The position numbers were made by a program, and so were the translations under genes. 57,333 nt of DNA, from contig CAJYYA010000013.1 in NCBI GenBank assembly GCA_913778905.1, forward strand, positions 1 to 57,333. The letters run 5' to 3'. The notes below the pieces were generated by a model. The model was not told the origin of the DNA and made no database searches. It saw only the letters and a list, made by a program, of their open reading frames with translations. This document shows positions 1-8,280 of the stretch, one piece after another (position 1 is the stretch's first letter; every line of letters starts with the position of its first letter). This DNA is from an uncultured Naasia sp. Its GTDB lineage: Bacteria > Actinomycetota > Actinomycetes > Actinomycetales > Microbacteriaceae.

Positions 1-143
1 CGTCGTCGGGCGGCGGCGCCCAGGTGCTGTTCTCGACGGTGCTGGCCGGATCGATGGTCTCGATCGTGCCGCTCATCGTGGCGTTCCTGTTCCTGCAGCG
101 GTACTGGCAGTCGGGGCTCGCGGCGGGCAGCGTGAAGGGCTGA
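1..143 (+). CDS. Carbohydrate ABC transporter permease, C-terminal fragment (MalG type)
   Basis: Only the last 46 codons are in the window; the frame is open from base 3 to the TGA at 141-143. The fragment has a hydrophobic segment (VSIVPLIVAFLFLQRY) followed by a short tail ending GLAAGSVKG. This tail is typical of MalG-type inner-membrane permeases of CUT1 sugar ABC transporters, which pair with a MalF-type permease, a binding protein and an ATPase; these would lie upstream of the window. The substrate cannot be inferred. Its position next to mutM is not the usual rnc-mutM order, so a breakpoint in core synteny probably lies just upstream. Confidence 0.75.
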   Translation, partial: SSGGGAQVLFSTVLAGSMVSIVPLIVAFLFLQRYWQSGLAAGSVKG

Positions 144-204
144 CGGTCCTCGGAGGTCGAGCAGCCGGAGGCGTTCCGAGTCCCTCGTGCTCAACGCACG
201 TGGG

Positions 205-342
205 ACCCACGGCCGAGTGGCGAAGCGTATCGAGGCCATGCCAAGGGATCGACTGTGTCGATGCCGTTCTGGTGCGCTCTCGGTACGCCTTCGGCTACTC
301 GAGCCGTCTCGGTACGGCCTGGCGGCCTACTCGACGTCCGGA
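205..342. repeat. Intergenic modular inverted repeat, copy A
   Basis: This lies in the 308-base gap between the ABC permease and mutM, which holds no gene. It has a left half-module at 211-237 (contains CGAAGCGTATCGAGGCC) and a right module at 276-342 (contains CTCGGTACGCCTTCGGCTAC and ends ACGTCCGGA). The right module is close to the reverse complement of a full left module, so the element can fold. Its 67 bases at 276-342 are identical to 57234-57300. Related copies are at 20446-20609 and 57107-57333. Such palindromic spacers are common between genes in Microbacteriaceae, in my recollection; no transposase is present. Confidence 0.8.
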
Positions 343-451
343 AGAGTTCCGGATCCCGTCCCGTACCGAGCCCTGCCCCGGCCGCCGTCGTCTAAAGTCG
401 TCGGGCGACATCGCCGAGGCCTCGGCGGCGCGAACGACGAGGAGACGGTGA

Positions 452-1360
452 GTGCCCGAGCTGCCCGAGGTCGAGACCGTCCGCGCAGGCCTGGCCCCTG
501 TCGTCGCCGGCGCACTCATCACCGGCGTCCGCGTGCTCGAACCTCGATCCCTGCGGCGGCACGTCGGCCCTCCCGGGTCGTTCGAGAACGAGCTCGTCGG
601 TTCGCGGATCGACGCGGCCGTCCGCCGAGGCAAGTTCCTGTGGATGCCGCTGCAGGATCGCGATCGGGCCCTCGTCGCGCACCTCGGCATGAGCGGCCAG
701 GTGCTCCTGCGCGAGGTGAACGCCCCCGACGACCGTCTGCTGCGGATTCGGATCGGCATCGAGTCGCCCGGTCACGGCCCCCTCGACCTGGCCTTCGTCG
801 ATCAGCGCATCTTCGGCTCGATGGCCGTCGACGAGTTGGTCGACGGCGACGCCTTCGCCGCCGGCTTCGGAGCGGACGACACCCGCGTCCCGTCCCAGGT
901 CGCGCACATCGCCCGCGACCCGCTCGATCCGGCTTTCGACGACGCCGCGTTCCTGAAGGCGCTGAAGCGGCGCGGATCCGGGATCAAGCGCGTCCTCCTC
1001 GATCAGACCCTTCTGAGCGGCATCGGCAACATCTACGCCGACGAGGCGCTCTGGGCGGCTCAGCTGCACTACGACACTGCCGCCGACTCGCTGACGAAGC
1101 CGCGTGCCACGACTCTGCTCGCCGAGCTCCGTTCCGTGCTCGCCCGCGCCCTGGAGGACGGCGGCACGAGTTTCGACGCGCAGTACGTCAACGTCAACGG
1201 AGCCTCGGGCTACTTCTCGCAACGCCTCAATGCCTACGGCCAGCAGGGCACCCCGTGCGCCCGGTGCGGCACCCCGATCGCCCGCGCCAGCTTCATGAAC
1301 CGCTCGAGCCACTTCTGCCCGCACTGCCAGCGTCTGCCGCGCACCCGGGCTCGGCTCTAG
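452..1360 (+). CDS. mutM: Formamidopyrimidine-DNA glycosylase (Fpg/MutM)
   Basis: A 302-residue bifunctional base-excision repair enzyme that removes 8-oxoguanine and formamidopyrimidines and then cleaves the backbone by beta/delta elimination. The N-terminus reads MPELPEVET; Pro2 is the Schiff-base nucleophile after loss of Met, and Glu3 is the catalytic acid. The GTG start is fixed by the need for this exact N-terminus. The C-terminus carries the family zinc finger, CARC then 16 residues then CPHC, with the phosphate-binding Arg in the MNRSSHF loop. Length is usual. A possible -10 TAAAGT lies at 393-398. The stop overlaps the stop of the convergent gene at 1357. In many actinobacteria mutM sits beside rnc and smc; here smc is near and rnc is absent. 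Confidence 0.97.
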   Translation: MPELPEVETVRAGLAPVVAGALITGVRVLEPRSLRRHVGPPGSFENELVGSRIDAAVRRGKFLWMPLQDRDRALVAHLGMSGQVLLREVNAPDDRLLRIRIGIESPGHGPLDLAFVDQRIFGSMAVDELVDGDAFAAGFGADDTRVPSQVAHIARDPLDPAFDDAAFLKALKRRGSGIKRVLLDQTLLSGIGNIYADEALWAAQLHYDTAADSLTKPRATTLLAELRSVLARALEDGGTSFDAQYVNVNGASGYFSQRLNAYGQQGTPCARCGTPIARASFMNRSSHFCPHCQRLPRTRARL

Positions 1361-2088
1361 TTAGTCCCGCTCTCCGGGACGGGGATGTCGCCGTCGCCGC
1401 CGCATTGCAGGGAGCGGACGGTGAGGGCGTCGACGACCTCGACCGCGGCGGGGTACCACCGCTCGTAGTGTCCGGAGTCGGAGTTGCCCTGCACCGTATG
1501 CGCGGCGATGGTCGGTTCCATCGACTCCCAGCCCGGGGTGTCGAGGAGGTCCCGGTAGAAGTTGTCGGCACTGACGGTGGGGTTCATCCGGTCCTCGTAA
1601 GTGCCCCATGCGCCGTTGTCGCGCTGCTGGAACAGACCGCGGCTGTCGGGGCCCGCGGAATCGCCGTGGTCGAGCACACGCAGGCCGGATTCGCCCATCG
1701 CCGTCATGACCGCGATGATCTGCGCGTCACGGGGAGCGCCGAGACTCTCGCCAGCGGAGACGATCGATTTGGCGTTGGCGAGCTGGTCGGACCCGTACCC
1801 GGCGATCGTCGCTCCCGGCTCGAGCGGCCGGCCTTCCGCATCGACGCACACCAGACCGCGTGAGGACCCCGAGGACAAACCCATGACGACCATCAGGGCG
1901 ACCACGAGAGCGAAGCTGCCGCCCAGGGCGAGGAGGCGCCACATGGACTTCGCCCCACGCCGACGACGCGACCCGGGGCGACGGCGGGGGCTCGTCGCGC
2001 GACCGCGGGAGGTGGTTCGAGACCCGGCGCGGGCGTTCGCTCGCGGACGCCCGCGCGTAGCGGGCGGGCGGCGGGTCGCGACGGACAT
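1357..2088 (-). CDS. Membrane-anchored/secreted lysozyme-fold (transglycosylase-like) protein
   Basis: 243 residues. The first 48 residues are extremely Arg/Ala/Ser-rich, followed by one membrane segment or signal anchor (about 49-70, WRLLALGG...VMGL). An extracellular domain of about 170 residues follows. Residues 107-165 hold IVSAGESLGAP, IIAVMTAMGESGLR (Glu133) and DSRGLFQQRDNGAWGT, a pattern seen in actinobacterial lysozyme-like proteins in which the Glu is the likely catalytic acid. Cys81 and Cys229 could form a disulfide. ATG at 2088 has AGGAGG 12 bases upstream. It is divergent from smc and convergent with mutM, and the two stop codons share the tetramer CTAG. Peptidoglycan cleavage is inferred from fold resemblance, not shown. 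Confidence 0.75.
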   Translation of the reverse strand: MSVATRRPPATRGRPRANARAGSRTTSRGRATSPRRRPGSRRRRGAKSMWRLLALGGSFALVVALMVVMGLSSGSSRGLVCVDAEGRPLEPGATIAGYGSDQLANAKSIVSAGESLGAPRDAQIIAVMTAMGESGLRVLDHGDSAGPDSRGLFQQRDNGAWGTYEDRMNPTVSADNFYRDLLDTPGWESMEPTIAAHTVQGNSDSGHYERWYPAAVEVVDALTVRSLQCGGDGDIPVPESGTN

Positions 2089-2326
2089 GAGGTCTTCGAG
2101 CCTCCTGATCGGGCGGGAACGGGTCGCGGAACGCGGCCCAGCTGCGGAACCGGAGCGAAAAGCGTAACCACGTATCCGCCGCTTCGCGCGGTCATCGGCG
2201 GGCTTCGTCGAGAACTCATCGTGAATTCCGCGGAGCTGTTTCGGGGAGGCCGTAGCGACCGTCGGGCGTCCGGATCGGTACCGTTGACCTGGTCTGTGCC
2301 GCCGGATCGAGCGGGAAGGGGGAGCG

Positions 2327-5300
2327 ATGTACCTGAAGAGCCTGACGATCAAGGGCTTCAAGTCGTTCGCGCACCCCACCACGTTCGCCTTCGAGCCGGG
2401 TGTGACATGCGTCGTCGGGCCGAACGGATCGGGCAAGAGCAACGTCGTCGACGCGCTCGCCTGGGTCATGGGGGAGCAGGGGGCCAAGACCCTGCGCGGC
2501 GGCAAGATGGAGGACGTCATCTTCGCCGGAACGGCGACCAAGGGGCCGCTGGGGCGAGCCGAGGTCACCCTCACGATCGACAACTCCGACGGTGCGCTGC
2601 CGATCGAGTACACCGAGGTCACCATCCGCCGGACCCTGTTCCGCAACGGCGGCAGCGAATACGCGATCAACGGCGACAACTGCCGTCTGCTCGACGTGCA
2701 GGAGTTGCTGAGCGACTCCGGGCTCGGCCGCGAGATGCACGTCATCGTCGGACAGGGGCAGCTCGACACCGTCCTCCACGCGAGCCCCGCCGACCGCCGC
2801 GGCTTCATCGAGGAGGCCGCGGGAATCCTCAAGCATCGGCGTCGCAAGGAGAAGACCCAGCGCAAGCTCGAGAGCATGCAGGCCAACCTGACCCGCCTGT
2901 CGGACCTGGCGGGTGAGATCCGTCGGCAGCTGAAGCCCCTCGGCGCCCAGGCGCGGATCGCGCGGGAGGCCGCGAGCATCCAGGCGGAGGTGCGAGACGC
3001 GCGGGCTCGGCTTCTGGCGGACGAGATCGCCGGTCTCCGCCAATCGCTCGGCGAGTTCGCCTCGACGGAGCAGGAACGCAGCGAGGAGCGTGTCGTCATC
3101 TCGCAGCAGCTCGAGGCCGCGACCGCCCGCGCAGCGGCGCTCGAGGCCGAACAGGTCTCGGACGAGGTCGACGCCGCACGCCGCGTGGCTTTCGATCTCG
3201 AAGCCGTTCAGGAACGGTTCCGCAGTCTGTACACCCTGGCGAACCAGAGGCTCGCGCTTCTCGGGACCGTCGATGACGCCCCCGCCGCCGCCCCGTCGGT
3301 CACACCGCAGATGGTCGCGGACTCCCGAGCCGAGGGCATCCGATTGAAGGCCGCCATCGAGACCGCCGAACAGGCTTTCGTAGATGCTCAGGAGCGGACC
3401 CGCGACGCCCGCCGCGCTCTCGACGCCGTCGACGAGGTCATCCAAGCGCAGGCGACCGAGGTGTCGCGCTACGACCTGAGCCTCTCACAACTCGGTGGGC
3501 GAGCCGACACGGCCGCGTCCAAACTGGCGTCCGTTCGTGGCGAACTCCTGCGACAGGAGAACGCGCTCGACGGAGCCCGAGACCGCCGAGAGCACGCACG
3601 GGCCCGGTTCGCGGACGACGATGCGGGGACGGCTGCCGTCGAGGGTGATGTGTCCGCGCTCAACACGGAGTACGAGGAAGCGGGCAAGGCGGCCGCTGCC
3701 GCGGAGACCGCCGTCGAGACGCTGCGGGCGGTGCTTCACACGGCCGAGCGGGAGCGCGCATCGCTCACCGCGCGGCAGGGGGCGCTGTCGCTGGCCCTCG
3801 ACGGCCGCAACGGCACCGACGATCTGGCTCGAGCCCGCATCGAGGGGATCCGGGGGCTCGTCGCCGACGCGCTCACCGTGACCGGCGGATGGGAGGCCGC
3901 GGTCGCCGCGGCCCTCGGATCCCTGGCCGACGCCGTCCTGGCCACGGACGCCGAGTCGGCGCTCGCCGCCCTCGAGCACGCCCATTCCGCCGACCTCGGC
4001 AGAGTCGAGGTCGTCGTGGCGCAGGGGAGCGGCGGTGCCGTCGACCGTGGCCCGAACGCCCCGGCCGGCGGCACCCCTGCGCTCCAGGTCGTGACAGGTC
4101 CCGGCGGTGTCCTCGATCTGCTGCGCGACGTGGTCTTCGTCGACGATCTCGAGGCGGCACGCGAACTGTGGCCGAGCATGCGCCGAGCCGAGCCCCCCGC
4201 CACGCTCATCACCCGCGAGGGCGACGTGCTGTCTCCGCAGGTGCTGCGCGGGGGCCGCGGCGGTGAGCGCAGCCGGATCGAGCTGATCGCCGAGCGCGAC
4301 GCCGCGTCCGCGGGGCTCGCCTCCGCGGTCGAGGCCGCAGACGAGGCGCGCTCCGCGCTCGAGGCCGAGCGGGCCCGCCTGCAGACCGCGAAGACCCGCG
4401 CCGCCTCGGCCCTGAGCGAGCTCCGACGGATCGACCAGGCCACCGCCGCGCGCGCCGAGACCGCGTCACGCCTCCGTGCGCAGATGGATGCCGCCGAAGC
4501 GGAGTACGACCGCCTCGCCGCAGCGCTCGCCGCAACCGCGGGGCAGGTCGACGAGGTGGAAGCGCAGGCGGTCGCCGCACGTGAGGCGCTCGAGGCGGCC
4601 CGCGCCATCCCGCGGCCGGTCTTCGATCCCGGCGCGCGCGAGCCCCTGGCGGCAGCAGTGGAGAGGGCACGGGAACGCGAGATCGAGGCGCGTCTGGCCG
4701 TCGACACCGCACGGGAGCGCGTCCGAGCGGAGACCTCGCGCACCGCCGGCCTCGAACGGCGTCTGGAGCAGGACCGCCGCGCCGCAGAGGAAGCCGCTCG
4801 GCGTGCCGTCATCCGCCGTCGTCAGATCGACGCTGCTTCCGGCGTCGCGCAGGCCCTGCCCGAGGTTCTCGACCATGTCGCGGTCTCGGTCGGTGAGGCC
4901 CGCTCGCGCCTGGCCCTCGCCGAGCAGGAGCGCAGCGCCCGCAATGCCGAGTTGAGCGAGCTTCGTCGCGGCGAGGCCGACCTCCGTGCCCGCCTCGCGG
5001 GAATCACCGAGAGCGTCCACGGGCTCGAACTGCAGATCTACGAGAAGAAGCTCCACCTCTCGTCCCTGCTGGAGCGGGTCGGCGCCCTCGGCCTCGATGA
5101 GCAGACGCTTCTGGCGGAGTACGGACCGGGAGTGCTCATCCCCGCAGTCGCGGCCGACTCCGACGGAGGAGATGTGGCGCCCGATGACGAGACCGACGCA
5201 CCTGCGGGGCGGCCGTTCGTCCGGGCCGAGCAGCAGAGGCGCCTCGAGAAGGCCGAGCGCGCCCTCGCTCAGCTGGGCCGAGTGAACCCGTTGGCGCTCG

Positions 5301-5917
5301 AGGAGTACGCCGCGCTGGAGCAGCGTCACCGTTTCCTGACGGAGCAGTTGAACGACCTCACCGAGACGCGCCGCGACCTCATCACGATCATCGACGAGCT
5401 GGACGAGACCATGCAGCGGGTCTTCGCGGAAGCCTTCGAGGACACGAAGGCGGCCTTCGCCGAGGTCTTCCCGATTCTGTTCCCCGGCGGAGTCGGCAGC
5501 ATCGAGCTCTCCGAGCCGGGTGACCTGCTGCACACCGGGATCGAGGTGTCGGTCAGACCGGTCGGCAAGAAGATCGAGCGGTTGTCTCTGCTGTCCGGCG
5601 GCGAACGCTCGCTCGCGGCCGTGGCGCTGCTCATCGCGATCTTCAAGGCGCGGCCGAGCCCGTTCTACATCATGGACGAGGTCGAGGCCGCTCTCGACGA
5701 CGCCAACCTCGGGCGGTTGCTCGCCGTCTTCGAGGACCTCCGCCGTTCATCTCAGCTCATCGTGATCACCCACCAGAAGCGCACCATGGAGTTGGCCGAC
5801 GCGCTGTACGGCGTCTCGATGCGTCAGGACGGCATCTCCGCGGTCATCGGGCAGCGCGTCGAGCGCCGTGCGCCCCTCGCCGAAGATGCCGGGACCGTCG
5901 AGTCGACCGTCGCGTGA
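2327..5917 (+). CDS. smc: Chromosome partition protein SMC
   Basis: 1196 residues, the normal SMC length. ABC-type head: Walker A GPNGSGKS at residues 31-38, then an N-terminal coiled coil from about 170 to 500. A hinge domain lies near 500-640 (GIRGLVADALTV, LATDAESALAAL, GGVLDLL), followed by a returning coiled coil. The C-terminal head has the signature LSLLSGGERSLAAVALL and Walker B FYIMDEVEAALDDAN. With ScpA/ScpB (not in the window) it forms the condensin that compacts and segregates the chromosome. The ATG is preceded by AAGGGGGAG. A weak TACCGT -10 lies at 2279-2284. Confidence 0.98.
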   Translation: MYLKSLTIKGFKSFAHPTTFAFEPGVTCVVGPNGSGKSNVVDALAWVMGEQGAKTLRGGKMEDVIFAGTATKGPLGRAEVTLTIDNSDGALPIEYTEVTIRRTLFRNGGSEYAINGDNCRLLDVQELLSDSGLGREMHVIVGQGQLDTVLHASPADRRGFIEEAAGILKHRRRKEKTQRKLESMQANLTRLSDLAGEIRRQLKPLGAQARIAREAASIQAEVRDARARLLADEIAGLRQSLGEFASTEQERSEERVVISQQLEAATARAAALEAEQVSDEVDAARRVAFDLEAVQERFRSLYTLANQRLALLGTVDDAPAAAPSVTPQMVADSRAEGIRLKAAIETAEQAFVDAQERTRDARRALDAVDEVIQAQATEVSRYDLSLSQLGGRADTAASKLASVRGELLRQENALDGARDRREHARARFADDDAGTAAVEGDVSALNTEYEEAGKAAAAAETAVETLRAVLHTAERERASLTARQGALSLALDGRNGTDDLARARIEGIRGLVADALTVTGGWEAAVAAALGSLADAVLATDAESALAALEHAHSADLGRVEVVVAQGSGGAVDRGPNAPAGGTPALQVVTGPGGVLDLLRDVVFVDDLEAARELWPSMRRAEPPATLITREGDVLSPQVLRGGRGGERSRIELIAERDAASAGLASAVEAADEARSALEAERARLQTAKTRAASALSELRRIDQATAARAETASRLRAQMDAAEAEYDRLAAALAATAGQVDEVEAQAVAAREALEAARAIPRPVFDPGAREPLAAAVERAREREIEARLAVDTARERVRAETSRTAGLERRLEQDRRAAEEAARRAVIRRRQIDAASGVAQALPEVLDHVAVSVGEARSRLALAEQERSARNAELSELRRGEADLRARLAGITESVHGLELQIYEKKLHLSSLLERVGALGLDEQTLLAEYGPGVLIPAVAADSDGGDVAPDDETDAPAGRPFVRAEQQRRLEKAERALAQLGRVNPLALEEYAALEQRHRFLTEQLNDLTETRRDLITIIDELDETMQRVFAEAFEDTKAAFAEVFPILFPGGVGSIELSEPGDLLHTGIEVSVRPVGKKIERLSLLSGGERSLAAVALLIAIFKARPSPFYIMDEVEAALDDANLGRLLAVFEDLRRSSQLIVITHQKRTMELADALYGVSMRQDGISAVIGQRVERRAPLAEDAGTVESTVA

Positions 5918-5957
5918 GCGACGGGCATCCGGTCAGGATCGGCGGACCCGCCTTGGC

Positions 5958-5963
5958 TACCCT
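5958..5963 (+). promoter_or_regulatory. -10 hexamer TACCCT, leaderless type, for the 14-codon upstream ORF
   Basis: TACCCT ends six bases before the GTG at 5970, the spacing expected when transcription starts on the start codon. It serves the upstream ORF and the DUF2254 gene. Confidence 0.5.
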
Positions 5964-5969
5964 GGCGCC

Positions 5970-6014
5970 GTGAACATCGCCCAGGGTCGCCCACGTCGAG
6001 GAGGCCGAGGATGA
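5970..6014 (+). CDS. Possible leaderless 14-codon upstream ORF coupled to the DUF2254 gene
   Basis: GTG at 5970 begins MNIAQGRPRRGGRG and ends in TGA at 6012-6014, overlapping the ATG (6011) of the next gene as ATGA. The -10-like TACCCT six bases before the GTG suggests that an mRNA starting at this codon is translated at once. The downstream gene also has its own Shine-Dalgarno sequence (AGGAGG), which lies within this ORF. The peptide is Arg/Gly-rich and resembles no family I know. It may act only by coupling translation; it could also be coincidental. Confidence 0.4.
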   Translation: MNIAQGRPRRGGRG

Positions 6015-7234
6015 AGGTCCTCCTGCGCATCCGCGAGTCGTTCTGGTTCCTGCCCGCGGTGTTCGGGATCGCGGCCATCGTCCTCGCAGAGGCGCTCGTC
6101 GCGGTCGACAGCCTCGCACTGCCGGGACTCACGGACCTGCCGCTGTCGGATGCGCTCAGCGCGAGCGGCGGACGCTCGATCCTGACCACCATCGGGACCG
6201 CGATGCTCACGGTCGCGGGCACCTCGTTCTCCATCACCATCTCGGTACTGGCCACCACGTCGTCGACCTACGGGCCTCGCCTGGTGCGCAACTTCATCGC
6301 CGACCGGGCCAACCAGGTCGTCCTGGCGATGTTCACCGCCACCTTCCTGTACTGCATCACCGCATTGCGGAGCGTGCACGTCGAGGGGGAGGGCGTCGAG
6401 GCGTTCGTCCCCATCCTCGCGGTGCACGCGGCCATCGTCATCGGTGTCGTGGACGTCGCCGTGCTCGTCTTCTTCATCAACCACATCGCCTCCTCGGTGC
6501 AGATCACGTCCTTGCAGAAGAGGGTCCGCGACGATCTGTCGGCCGCCCTCGAGTTCGCCTACCCGGTCGAGCCGCGGGCCGGGTGGACCACCGAGCCGAT
6601 CGAGGTCGCGCACGCGAGTGTCCCGGTCCGGTCCGCCCGGGAGGGGTATGTCGAGACCGTCGACTGGAAGCGGCTGGCCGCCGCGGCGGGGTCCGCCGGG
6701 GTGATCGTCGAGGTGGTCGCGATGCCGGGGACGTATGTGCTGCCCGGTGACGTCCTCGCTCGGATCGGGTCGGCGGGCGATCCGGAGCGCGCGCTCGGCG
6801 GCGATGCGAGCAGCCTCCGACGCCACTTCCTCATCGGGATCGCCCGGACCCCGATTCACGACGTGTCGTTCGCGCTGCAGCAGCTCGTCGAGGTGGGGGT
6901 GCGCGGCCTCGCGTCCGGAACCAATGACCCCTACACGGCGGTCGCTGCACTCGACTCCGCCTCGGGCGCGCTCGTGCCGCTCTGGTCCGGACGCCGACGG
7001 CCGACCACGGGCCTGCTCGACCCGCACGGCAATGGCGTCGTGGTCCACTGGCCCGCGATCGAGCAGCTCGTCCGGTCCGTCTTCGACCCGTTCGTGGAGT
7101 ACGGGATCGAGCAGCGGATCGTGCAGGCCGCCGCATGGAAGCTGCTGGGGCGACTCGACGAGGTCTCGTCGGACGAGCGGCGCGCAGCGCTGGATCCCGT
7201 CCGCGCCGCCCTGGCCACCGCCGGAGAGCGGTGA
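6011..7234 (+). CDS. DUF2254 family predicted membrane protein
   Basis: 407 residues. Four hydrophobic segments lie in the first 165 residues (about 13-35, 60-82, 100-122 and 130-160). The motif TSFSITISVLATTSSTYGPRL and the stretch RNFIADRANQVVLAMF are characteristic of DUF2254. The soluble C-terminal half (about 185-400) contains IEQLVRSVFDPFVEYGIEQR. The function of the family is unknown. Start ATG with AGGAGG nine bases upstream. It stands between smc and ftsY and overlaps a short upstream ORF by ATGA. Confidence 0.88.
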   Translation: MKVLLRIRESFWFLPAVFGIAAIVLAEALVAVDSLALPGLTDLPLSDALSASGGRSILTTIGTAMLTVAGTSFSITISVLATTSSTYGPRLVRNFIADRANQVVLAMFTATFLYCITALRSVHVEGEGVEAFVPILAVHAAIVIGVVDVAVLVFFINHIASSVQITSLQKRVRDDLSAALEFAYPVEPRAGWTTEPIEVAHASVPVRSAREGYVETVDWKRLAAAAGSAGVIVEVVAMPGTYVLPGDVLARIGSAGDPERALGGDASSLRRHFLIGIARTPIHDVSFALQQLVEVGVRGLASGTNDPYTAVAALDSASGALVPLWSGRRRPTTGLLDPHGNGVVVHWPAIEQLVRSVFDPFVEYGIEQRIVQAAAWKLLGRLDEVSSDERRAALDPVRAALATAGER

Positions 7235-7271
7235 TCGTCGACCGCGCAGGAAGATGATCGGTGCCGCCCGG

Positions 7272-7277
7272 TAGCCT
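7272..7277 (+). promoter_or_regulatory. Leaderless-type -10 (TAGCCT) of ftsY
   Basis: TAGCCT is followed by seven bases and then GTG 7285. It decides the ftsY start at 7285 rather than at the upstream GTG 7261, which would lie outside the transcript. Confidence 0.6.
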
Positions 7278-7284
7278 GGCGGGC

Positions 7285-8160
7285 GTGGCAGAACGCACTC
7301 CCTGGTCCCTCACCGGCGCTCTCCGCGGCATGTTCGCGAAGCGCACCATCGACGACGACACGTGGGAGGACCTCGAGGCGGCCCTCATCGGTGCCGACTT
7401 CGGCCCGACGGTGACCGAGGAGGTCATCGACGACCTGCGCGCCAAGGTCGAGCGCTACCGCACGACCGACCCGAAGGATCTGCAGCGCATGCTCCGCGAG
7501 ACCATCGAGGAGCGGCTGTCGAAGTACGACTCGACGCTCAAGCTGCAGGAGCGTCCCGCCGTGGTCCTCGTCGTGGGCGTCAACGGCGTCGGCAAGACCA
7601 CCACCATCGGCAAGTTCGCGAAGTTCGTGCGCAACTTCGACCGCACGGTCGTCGTCGGCGCGGCCGACACGTTCCGTGCCGCGGCCGTCGAGCAGCTCGC
7701 CACCTGGTCCGAGCGGGCCGGGGCCGAGATCGTGCGTCCGCAGCACCAGGGCCAGGATCCGGCGTCCGTGGCTTTCCAGACGGTCGACCGCGCCAAGCGC
7801 GAAGGCATCGAGATCGTCATCATCGACACGGCCGGCCGCCTGCAGAACAAGTCCGGCCTCATGGACGAGCTCGGCAAGATCCGCCGCGTCATCGAGAAGC
7901 AGGCCCCCATCGCCGAGGTGCTCCTGGTGCTGGATGCGACGACCGGGCAGAACGGTCTCGCGCAGGCGGACGCGTTCCTCGAGGTCGCGGGTGTGACCGG
8001 GCTCGTGCTGACCAAGCTCGACGGCTCGGCGAAGGGCGGTTTCGTCCTCGCGGTCCAGGAGAAGACGGGCCTGCCCATCAAGCTCGTGGGTCAGGGCGAG
8101 GGCATCGGCGACCTGACGGGCTTCACCCCGCATGTGTTCGCCCAGAACCTCGTCGGCTGA
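7285..8160 (+). CDS. ftsY: Signal recognition particle receptor FtsY
   Basis: 291 residues. SRP GTPase that docks SRP-ribosome complexes at the membrane for co-translational insertion. It has an N-domain helical bundle (about 1-85) and a G-domain with GVNGVGKTT (98-106), ADTFRAAA, DTAGR and TKLDGSAKGG, ending FVLAVQEKTGLPIKLVGQGE and a final amphipathic segment. It lacks the long acidic A-domain of proteobacterial FtsY, as is usual in this family. The GTG start at 7285 gives the N-terminus VAERTPWSLTGALRGMF. Its partner Ffh is in the window at 20686, separated by a 12-kb accessory region. Confidence 0.97.
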   Translation: MAERTPWSLTGALRGMFAKRTIDDDTWEDLEAALIGADFGPTVTEEVIDDLRAKVERYRTTDPKDLQRMLRETIEERLSKYDSTLKLQERPAVVLVVGVNGVGKTTTIGKFAKFVRNFDRTVVVGAADTFRAAAVEQLATWSERAGAEIVRPQHQGQDPASVAFQTVDRAKREGIEIVIIDTAGRLQNKSGLMDELGKIRRVIEKQAPIAEVLLVLDATTGQNGLAQADAFLEVAGVTGLVLTKLDGSAKGGFVLAVQEKTGLPIKLVGQGEGIGDLTGFTPHVFAQNLVG

Positions 8161-8201
8161 CGTCGGAGCACGGGGGACGCGCTGCAAGGCGCTGATGAGG
8201 A

Positions 8202-8218
8202 CTAGGGAAAGACCCTAG
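8202..8218. promoter_or_regulatory. Palindrome CTAGGG-N5-CCCTAG, candidate operator upstream of the surface-protein gene
   Basis: A perfect 6+6 dyad with a five-base centre (AAAGA), extended by one G on the right. It lies 23 bases upstream of a -10-like TAGCGT (8241-8246), so it would cover the -35 region of the surface-protein gene. No other copy was found in the window. A regulator dimer site is an inference; the nearest regulator is the LAL protein at 13454-16039. Confidence 0.5.
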
Positions 8219-8240
8219 GGACGGCGGCCGCGTCGAGCTC

Positions 8241-8246
8241 TAGCGT
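8241..8246 (+). promoter_or_regulatory. -10 hexamer TAGCGT of the surface-protein gene
   Basis: TAGCGT would start transcription near 8253, giving a leader of about 28 bases before GTG 8281. The alternative GTG at 8245 lies inside the hexamer and is therefore unlikely. Confidence 0.45.
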
Positions 8247-8280
8247 GATTCGGCCCCTGAGTCCGAATAGAGAGTTTCCC

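Noticed and set aside
187-1863. 558-codon open frame across the repeat element and mutM
   Set aside because: It is Arg/Pro-rich shadow sequence in another frame of mutM and of the minus-strand lysozyme-like gene. No domain is recognisable.
3736-4812. Minus-strand frames inside smc
   Set aside because: Ala/Ser/Arg-rich shadows of the coiled coil.
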